A stretch of DNA of 64,000 nucleotides from Aquatica leii (lineage: Eukaryota; Arthropoda; Insecta; Coleoptera; Lampyridae). The stretch spans positions 496,001 through 560,000 of the forward strand of contig CM069432.1 in NCBI GenBank assembly GCA_035610365.1, given 5' to 3'. Below the pieces are notes generated by a model. That model searched no databases. It was not told the DNA's origin and saw only the letters and a list, made by a program, of their open reading frames with translations. Below, one piece after another: positions 56,970 to 64,000 of this stretch. The translations under genes and the position numbers were made by a program. Positions within the stretch are counted from its first letter, which is position 1. Each line of letters starts with the position of its first letter.

Positions 56970-57330
56970 ACGTAGCTCCGTTTCTACGAGAAAGCGTTAA
57001 ACCTCAAATTTATAAATGAATTTAATAAGCGAATAGGATAAAACTGCGGCGATTTGTTTCATACAGTTGTGGAAACTGCATTACAGTATTCCAGTGCTGA
57101 AGAGTCCAAATAAGGCGAAACATCCGTCCACTGGTCTTTAAAGATGGTTTCTGCAATTATATAAACAAATTTTTGCATTTGCGTATGTTTAGAAATATTA
57201 TGTCGCGTATAATTCAAATACATTTTGTTGAATTCGAGGTAACATAACTAACGACTTCATAGTTTCCTGCATATAGATTAACTCGAACGTAGCTTCGTTT
57301 CTACGAGATGGCGTTTAGCCTCAGATTTAT
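56970..57330 (+). repeat. Hammerhead-bearing repeat unit (retrozyme- or satellite-like)
   Basis: A ~44-bp sequence (cgtagct(c/t)cgtttctacg, gcgttnanCCTCAnATTTAT) occurs at 56971-57014 and again at 57288-57330, a direct repeat with a 317-bp period. Between the copies lies one complete hammerhead ribozyme (57088-57136). One unit plus a partial second is what a dimeric insertion of a small hammerhead-bearing RNA element or a truncated hammerhead satellite would leave. No protein frame. Confidence 0.6.
57088..57136 (+). ncRNA. Minimal type I hammerhead ribozyme
   Basis: CCAGTG (57091-57096) - CTGAAGA (57097-57103) - GTCCAAATAAGGC (stem II) - GAAA (57117-57120) - C ATCC G (stem III of two pairs) - TC, predicted cleavage after 57128 (GTC) - CACTGG (57129-57134). 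Stem I is six perfect pairs (CCAGTG/CACTGG), all core residues are canonical and the cleavage triplet is GUC. Stem II is short and partly wobble-paired. This is the best hammerhead in the window by consensus, and it is not part of the 24382 PLE family. Confidence 0.8.
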
Positions 57331-57599
57331 TAGTGTCTATAACTTTATATCATCGCAAAGTAGATCTCAAGAAGATTCTAAAAACGTATTAATATACAGG
57401 ATGTTTTATTTAAAAAAATGTAGGTTTGTGTTGCCCTGATATTAGAGTATACGCTGTATAGTAAAAAATAATTTTAAAATGTAAAACTTTAAAGTCCCTA
57501 CAACTTTTGAAAATATATTTTTTTTAATATTTTGTATAATAAGGACATTTTACTTTCACGAATTCAGCCCACCTTCTATACGGAGATTACTTCGTTTTA

Positions 57600-57800
57600 A
57601 GCCACTTCTATGTATTTTAGAATTTGGTTTGAATCACGATTACATAACTCTTTAGAGGTTCTTAGATCTTGGTTGCTTGTTTAAGTTCTACGACAAAGCC
57701 TCTTATGAAAGTGGGCAAAACGTTGGTAACTTCAGTTATAACATTGACACGTTAAAAAACTGAGAAGATGTTCTTATCTTAGTAAAGTTTGTTATAGATG
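57600..57800 (+). repeat. PLE terminal-repeat relic
   Basis: gaatttggtttgaatcacga, gttgcttgtttaagttctac, aagcctcttatgaaagtggg, aaaacgttggtaacttcag, acattgacacg and gaagatgttctta follow the order of the 290-bp repeat. The first hammerhead core block is lost. Solo relic of the 24382 family. Confidence 0.7.
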
Positions 57801-57944
57801 TTTTTATGACGTATTATGTCTGCTTCTTTCTGCAGACTAATACTTTATCTATTTTTGTTGAATTTAACTACTTGAAATCAAATTTTTTACTAGTGTTTCT
57901 ACTTCACTTTAATTTCCTTTATCTTTATCAATTTCTGGTAGCAA

Positions 57945-58432
57945 AGTTGTCATTGGATTTAATAGCAGCGAAAGTCAATGATCTATTGACAAGTAACGCC
58001 GTCAAAATCTATAAAATAAATTATAAAATAGGTTAGGAACATTATCGGTACAATTATGGAAAACAACATCAAAGCTAACGTACAGCTGTTTCGTTCTTTA
58101 GGAACTCGTCAGCGCTAGGATACACCAATGTGTTTCCACAACTATACCGACAGATAACCGTACTCTTTTATGTCGTGCAGACATTACCAAAATATTTGAA
58201 ATGTTTTTGAAACTCCATCCTGTAGTAAAAATACCACGTATGATATATAGAAAACTATAATTTAGTACGGAAGGTAGAAAAGTTATCATTGACAAGTTCC
58301 TAAAGAACGAAACAGCTGTCCGCTAGCTCTGATGTTGTTTTCCACAATTATACCGACAATGTTCCTAACCTATTTTATAGTTGGAATTTTGACGGCGTTA
58401 CTTGTCAATAGATCATTGACTCTTGCTGTCAT
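57945..58432. repeat. Inverted pair of an unknown dispersed repeat
   Basis: 57945-58130 (tgtcattggatttaatagca, gcgaaagtcaatgatctatt, gacaagtaacgccgtcaaaa, ttaggaacattatcggtac, cgtcagcgctaggatacacc) reappears inverted at 58285-58432. A third copy in the second orientation is at 60140-60425. Read from the first side it stays open for ~40-80 codons (LSLDLIAAKVNDLLTSNAVK), but I recognise no family. The pair surrounds the insertion point of the jockey LINE. Confidence 0.75.
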
Positions 58433-60138
58433 TATATTCATTATCACTAACATCAGGCTACTTCACGATTCAACTACAGTTTCCGACTTTAGTTCCTACC
58501 ATGAGCCCGTGCTTCTACAACTCGGTGATCAAGCAAAAAACGATAACCTGTAGTTCAAAATGAACACCCTTCCAATTTGAGGACAGTAAACTTATCACAC
58601 GAGTCCCGGTCATTGAAAACATCACGCAACTTCAAACCTCGGTTGACAGTTTCACAGACCTTGTTAAAAGATGAATCTCAAAAGCCACAAAAACTATTAC
58701 TAAAACCAAGTCCGATCCGCTCTAACTTCCACTTCACATTCGTGACCAGATCACCGAGAAAAACCGTCTAAAACGGAGATGGCAACGCACCTGTCACTCA
58801 AACGACAAAAGAGCTCTTAATGCAGCTAAAACCGCCATTCGAATTCAAATCGAACAACATCGCAATCTTCTTTTCAATGACAAACTTCAGTCAGTAAATT
58901 CACAAGACCACAGCGTCTGGCAAATGACCAACATCCTTAAAAACAGGAACAAACATCCCATGCCCGCTATTCACGGCCCCCGCGTGCAAAGCTCCCGGGA
59001 ACGAGGGCATTCCCAACAAGCCCCCCCACCGGCAGCGTTTTCCTCAACATCGAGAAGACGTTCGACAAAATCTGGCATCGTGGTCTGCTCTACAAGATGC
59101 ACCGTGTAGGCATCAACGTTTCCATGCTTTAACTCATCGGCTCCTTCCATAATCGACGCCCGTTTGCAATCAAACTTCGCACCACCAAATCCACTCCAAG
59201 TGACATAGAAGCCGGCGTTCCTGATGGATCTACGCTATCTCCACATTTATACAACATCTTCACCGCAGACGTTCCAAAAATCGACGGACTCACGTACACC
59301 TTCTACGCCGACGATACTGTCGTTCTGGCAACATGCCGCTCACCCGCTCAAGCCAAGAGAAATCTTCAAATAGGCCTCACCCCGTTAGACGACTGGCGAA
59401 TATAAGCCAATCTTACGAAAAGCGCCGCCGTCCTCTTCAACCGAAGGAACATCGAACCCTCAAGCCGCCTCCACATCAAAGGCAACGACGTCTCCTTAGT
59501 GGACCAAATATCTCGGCCTCACCCTAGACAAGAAATTGTTATGAAAATCCCACATCACCCAGAAGGTCGCCTCTTCTAACAGCCTACTGGTTACGTTATA
59601 CCCAATGCTGTGACGCAACAGACGCCTCAACATCGATAACAACCTACTCATCTATAAGACGATCTCATCCGCCCATCCATGACGTACGCAGCACAAGTAT
59701 GGTTCTACGCTCACAAAACGCACACCGCCATGATCCAAATCTTCCAAAAAAAATCTTGAGAATGGTCGCAGGCGCCCAGTGGTTCGTCCAAACAGACCGG
59801 CTACATCAAGAACTCGACATCCCGAAGATCGCAGATTTCGTCCGCCAATCCGCAGCTGCGCTCTTTACAAACCTCGCGACCCATCCCAATCCCCGCGTCC
59901 AGCGGCTTTGGAACTACGACAGAGATGACATATATAGGCACAAGCGGCCTAAGTATGTCATCCTAGATTGAGTTTAGAATGAAATCTTTAACCCAGCGGA
60001 AAAGATTGAAACCAAAAAGGTGGAAAACTGAGCCAACGGGGCTACTTAAGCAAACTCTGTTACCACTTAAAATTAAGCTTGTAAAAATTGTAAAAATTGA
60101 AATAGCAAAATAAACATGTATGAAATTGAAATTGAAAA
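58433..60138 (+). mobile_element. Jockey-type LINE, 5'-truncated and broken
   Basis: It starts inside the endonuclease domain (IRLLHDSTTVSDFSSYHEPV, the last EN block before SDHxPV), continues through a linker, and holds the reverse transcriptase: FLNIEKTFDKIWHRGLLYKM (motif A), AGVPDGSTLSPHLYNIFTAD, and FYADDTVVLA (catalytic YADD at 59304-59315), then LDKKLLWKSHITQKVASSNS, and the C-terminal region (FQKKILRMVAGAQWFVQTDR, LHQELDIPKIADFVRQSA). Frames shift several times, with stops (for example just before LIGSFHN); part of the RT before motif A is missing. The 3' end has AAATTG-type tail repeats. GC content is well above that of the surroundings, typical of jockey elements in AT-rich hosts. 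Confidence 0.9.
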
Positions 60139-60139
60139 T

Positions 60140-60425
60140 CGGTATGGTTGTGGAAACACATTGGTGTATCCTAGCGCTGACGAGTTCCTGAAGAACGAAG
60201 CAGCTGTCCGCTAGTTCTGATGTTGTTTTCCACAATTGTACCGACAATGTTTCTAACATATTTTAAAGATGGTATTTTGACTGCGTTACTTGTCAATAGA
60301 TCATTGACTTTCGCTATCATTAAATCCAATGACAACTTTTCTACCTTCCATACTAATTCATAGTTTTCTATATTAAAAACATTGATATGTGTCAGCATAA
60401 CATACACTTGTATGGGTGGTAACAT
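60140..60425 (-). repeat. Unknown dispersed repeat, third copy
   Basis: Inverted relative to 57945-58130 and parallel to 58285-58432, at roughly 90 percent similarity. The reverse strand is open for 84 codons (MLPPIQVYVMLTHINVFN... KIPSLKYVRNIVGTIVENN), the longest frame in the family, but no known domain is seen. It begins just after the LINE tail. Confidence 0.65.
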
Positions 60426-62571
60426 ATGCTCTACTTTTCTTATCTTACAGAAAAAAGTTGTTGACCAGTATAATTACTGACATTTTCTGAATTTAAACTT
60501 TTTATTATTAAACAATTAATCTGAGTCCCACTTGTACACAACCACGTAATTTAAAACTGCCAAATATAAAATTTTAAATGCAGAACATCCAAATGCTGGA
60601 AAAAAACCAGCGGTTGAGCAAAATTGAAAAAAATTCAATACAAGGCGTTGCCATTATAATCGAATATCAAGAAAATTCATTATGTGTTTCAGCAATTTAA
60701 TGACTACCAAAACACACTCCAGATAATAATTATTTTGTAAAACATATTAGAGCACTTTATTTAAATTTACTACAACAAAAATAACAAGAGAAGGCGTTAT
60801 TATTTTAGACTTTAGTCCTAGAGTCGTTATCTTGTTACCAACTTAATATTGTTAAGTAACATACGCCATTGGAACTAATGCGATTTTTTGTTTAACGTTA
60901 AAAATGTAATTTAAAATTTAATATTCTCTTAGCAGTAAAATGCTTACGTTTTAAATAAAAACTTAAACTTTATTTAACATTCACTCAATTTTAATTTGCG
61001 TATTTTTTGCACTTTATTGGCTATTAACACCCATAACCGTCTCGAGGGGGGCTAAACTAAAATTTATATTACATGTAGTATGTATACATACATGTATTTA
61101 CTTTAGCTCTAACTATAAATTTAACAATTTTACACAAGCACATTGCATTTTAAATAAATTACAAACATTTTTCAGACAAACGTTAGAAAGTAAGCTTAAG
61201 TAACAAATTTCGCTTTGGTTTGACTAAGCATTAACATTTAAATTCGCTTATAATGTTGCAATCCTGTGCTGCCGTCGAGTCATTAGCTTATAATAAAGCA
61301 ATTGTTTTGATGTCATCTTTAAGAAGAGAAACCAACCTACAAGATTGAAGATATCTATTGTACCTAAAAATCTACTTCTGTTGGATTAATTCTATCACTA
61401 TCTTGAAGCATCAAAAGACGTGGAATATCTGGAGAATTCACGTTTCTTTTAAACTTGGCTACATAACTTTCTTTAAGTTTTCGCATTAATAGATTAAGTA
61501 AAATCGTTCTTGTTAACTGACTTTTTTCTAAGATTTCTAAACAGTAAGGCTTAATACTAAATTTTATAAACATAACACACGGGGGAGAGACTTCTAAATT
61601 GGATCTTTTTTCAATTTTATTTTTGTCCTAGTTAAACATGTTGACTCTGATTTGCATAGCGAGAGCTCTTTATTCTACCCATAAAACCATAATACCATTT
61701 TTCCTTGTCATGCGTGTTTCTTTGTTGAAGTTATTTTTGATGTTGTTTCTGGTTGCAAATTCAAAAGCCAGCTTTTGAACGTCTTTCACTATCATCCCAA
61801 ACATGTTTTCTTTCAGGCTTAAAAAGTGTTGAACCGTTTCATTCTCGAAGTCTTCCATAAATACTACAAATAAACTCATTTTTTTTAATTCCACGAAACG
61901 TTTGTTTTTGTGTTCTATGTGTCTTTTTAAATTTCAAATTAGCGGGCACATTGGGACCAAAAATCACCTCTGCGACAAGCCTCAAGTGCATTTTCAAAAT
62001 TTTTTGGCAACTTCGCTTACAACAATGACGTGGTCCAAACCCGAAAGACGTTCTCATCTTAGATGTAACTAGTAGTTGCCTCTAGAACCGTCAGATGGAA
62101 CTAGTGGGCTCTTACACATTAAAAACTGATGCGGTCCAATTTAAGAGCCGGTCCAATATAGGCGTCTGTCCCCTAACAAACGCCTGAATGATCGTGGTAA
62201 GAACATTAAGTCAACTCGAAAGCATTAGACAATTGGTTAATGCACGAATAAATCTCATTCAACAAAAACCACTTGTCGAGAAATAATAATTATTATAATA
62301 CCCTATTTGCTGTTACATACAAGATAACTGATTAGTTTTTCCAAACAAAAAGCAAAACAATCGAGCATCTGACTCTTTCGTTGAATACCACGAAGATTGA
62401 AATTTTGCAACCAAACGAGCAAACCGCCAAAATTAACCTTTGAATTTAGACCATAAGCGCAGACTTTGAAAGTTCCTAAGATTTTCTGCTCTGGCAGAAA
62501 TAAAAAATGATAGTTTTCTCCGAAACAATTATTTACCATTATCACATAAAAATGTACATTAGTATATGAGT
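60426..62571. other. AT-rich spacer with a PLE scrap
   Basis: No gene recognised. Reverse frames at 61364-61894 show no family. A single PLE terminal-repeat scrap is annotated separately at 61985. Confidence 0.45.
61985..62062 (+). repeat. PLE terminal-repeat 3' scrap
   Basis: ttttggcaacttcgcttaca, acaatgacgtggtccaaacc, cgaaagacgttctcatctta follow the end of the 290-bp repeat of the 24382 family. The CTGATGA block is absent. Confidence 0.7.
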
Positions 62572-63280
62572 GTATACAGGGTGTTGTTACCTGTTAATAT
62601 TCCGGCGGGGAATTTTTTGAGCGGATAACCAGGTTGCCGATTAACCCTTGGGTCATGGGTAACCTACTCAGAACATAATAGGGTGCCAGGTAGCGTCGTC
62701 GAAGTTTCCGCACACCACTGCGGAAAGGCTAGGCTTACCAAAACCCTAAGAAAACACTACGTAGTGTATAAAGTTCTTTAATGGCTTGCAGGACTCTAAA
62801 CTTAAGCTTACTGAAAGTAAGCCTCCGAAAACAATGTAAATAAATGCAAATAAATAGGTATAAAAATCTGAATAATATAAAATCTTAAACTTTCGCGGTT
62901 GTTATGTTTATGATTATAAGCGACTTTCGGCTTAAACCGCGTCATAGTTAAACACCCAGACTTAGGCTTGGTCCTAGTTTCTTCTAGAGATCCAAAACAA
63001 GAAGTAGAACTTGGCCAAGAACCACCCTATCTAACCGTATCAAATAAGACGCGTATGGCTAGTTGCCTATACCCAGGCATTTCCGTCCTCAGCGGAAATA
63101 ATAATGTTACAGTGTATCTACTAAGAGTAGACAAAAAACAGCAAGTTGTAGATCTCGATCATTTAAGCACGCCAAACCATAATCCCCACAGTGTGGTGCA
63201 CATGCCGCTGAACAGAAAATTTTCTTTGTCTGACTGTCATGCATCCCCAGACAGAACCGGAATACATCACTAAAAACTAC
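62572..63280 (+). repeat. Hairpin-rich repeat-like stretch, with an unrecognised frame
   Basis: It starts with TATACAGGGTGTTGTTACC, a common outer word of arthropod DNA transposons. It contains three clean inverted repeats: TTTCCGCA/TGCGGAAA (62705-62726), the 14-bp palindrome ACACTACGTAGTGT (62754-62767) and ATTTCCG/CGGAAAT (near 63080-63100). A 101-codon forward frame (62968-63273, starts MVLVSSRDPKQEVELG) covers the last hairpin and has no known domain. Probably a non-autonomous element; its right end was not found. Confidence 0.45.
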
Positions 63281-63589
63281 TCTATGCCATTCCAAATTTC
63301 AGTAGAGTCGCAACTTACACCACTACAAACGTTGATGTCAATGTCGAGCTGTCAGTGATAGCACAAGATGTGGCCGAAAGGTAAACTATTCGAAAGGTTA
63401 TAAGACTACCTTCACGACCTAACCATTAATTGGTTATTGATCTGGTATGGTCTTACACCTTATTTGTTTGCCTCCGTCTTTCAATTCCTTGTGTTGTGAC
63501 TATTCTGACTTTCCCTAGTCCATGTTAGATAACAGCGCATTATAGTGGATTAGTTCCGATTAAGGCGATTTGCAACTTCCCATTCCTTC
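63281..63589. other. Spacer before the hAT fragment
   Basis: No frame or motif recognised. Confidence 0.4.
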
Positions 63590-64000
63590 TTGGTGTTGCA
63601 ATTGCAATGCCACAGTGTATATTAAAAATTAGACATATTTTAAAACGAGATATATTTACTGCGTTCAATGCAAGACATCTGGATAAAAAGGTCAAAGGCA
63701 TACAAGTTGTTGCGTGCTCGAAGCCATTAAGCCTTCTAGGCTCCAAGAGCATTTGAATAAAATACATGCTGATAACAAGGATAAAGATTTATTATGTTTT
63801 CAAGGACTTTAAAAGAAACATTTAAAACAAGCAACTATCTCATACCTTGCTGCATCGTGTTTTAAACAAAAAGATGATGCACTTCGTGCTTCATATAATA
63901 TTTCATTATTAATCGCCAAAGCGGGAAAAACACACAAAATTGGTGAGGAATTAATTATGTCGGCAGTCAAGGAGTTAATTGAAACTGTTCTTCATCATAA
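63590..64000 (+). pseudogene. hAT (ZBED5/Buster-like) transposase, N-terminal part, runs off the window
   Basis: A frame from ~63700 reads AIKPSRLQEHLNKIHADNKD (end of a BED-type zinc finger: the H-x4-H part), then CFKQKDDALRASYNISLLIA, KAGKTHKIGEELIMSAVKEL and IETVLHH at the window edge. This matches the ZBED5/SCAND3-type hAT family (..KPSkL.rHl...Hp..., ALrASY.vA..IAk..KphtIgE.Li.pa..d). A stop interrupts after LLCFQGL, so it is probably a broken copy; the catalytic core would lie beyond 64000. Confidence 0.8.

Noticed and set aside
57394-57520. TATACAGGATG as a transposon end
   Set aside because: No matching inverted partner found nearby.

Overview
The window looks like a piece of an AT-rich arthropod (probably insect) genome. 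It holds almost no host coding sequence and a dense, layered set of transposable elements. The case for an arthropod rests on the mix of families: Penelope-like elements (PLEs) with GIY-YIG endonuclease and hammerhead ribozymes, a jockey-type LINE, mariner, piggyBac, DDE_Tnp_4/Harbinger-like and hAT transposase remains, several gypsy-type LTR elements and tRNA-derived short repeats. I cannot name the species. No bacterial features (operons, ribosome binding sites, CRISPR) are present.

Layout. 1-4.7 kb is very AT-rich and has no recognisable gene. 4.7-6.6 kb carries a ~458-bp tandem duplication, each unit with a perfect-looking splice donor, leading into the only plausible host-type gene: three small coding exons (6045-6462, 96 aa) and a polyA signal. 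6.7-10 kb holds a tRNA-headed repeat, purine-rich microsatellite and a dispersed repeat pair. 10-13 kb is a scrapyard of LINE, piggyBac and PLE pieces. 13.6-17.1 kb is a gypsy fossil. 18.7-23.9 kb is a PLE whose terminal repeats are inverted; one of them is split by a 2.2-kb mariner with ~400-bp inverted repeats. 24.4-27.5 kb is a very young PLE with two identical 290-bp terminal repeats, each carrying a hammerhead ribozyme. 27.8-30.3 kb holds an old PLE and a DDE_Tnp_4 transposase. 33.0-36.5 kb is an LTR element with ~1.05-kb LTRs and almost no interior. 36.5-42.2 kb holds a hAT remnant, a foldback-like MITE and a 1.7-kb TIR element packed with a 155/310-bp satellite. 42.6-57.8 kb is PLE scraps and three gypsy fossils, two of which carry an ADP-ribose-binding macro domain downstream of integrase. 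57.0-57.3 kb has a textbook minimal hammerhead between direct repeats. 58.4-60.1 kb is a GC-rich jockey LINE flanked by an unknown repeat family. The window ends inside a hAT (ZBED5-like) transposase.

The strongest candidates for something new are: (1) the gypsy lineage that has taken up a TARG1/OARD1-type macro domain, seen in two separate copies at the same place in the element; (2) the small hammerhead-bearing unit at 56970-57330, which looks like a retrozyme or hammerhead satellite rather than a PLE; (3) the TAA-flanked TIR element whose terminal motif GCACGACA recurs in every monomer of its internal satellite. All calls come from reading the sequence; no database search was run.
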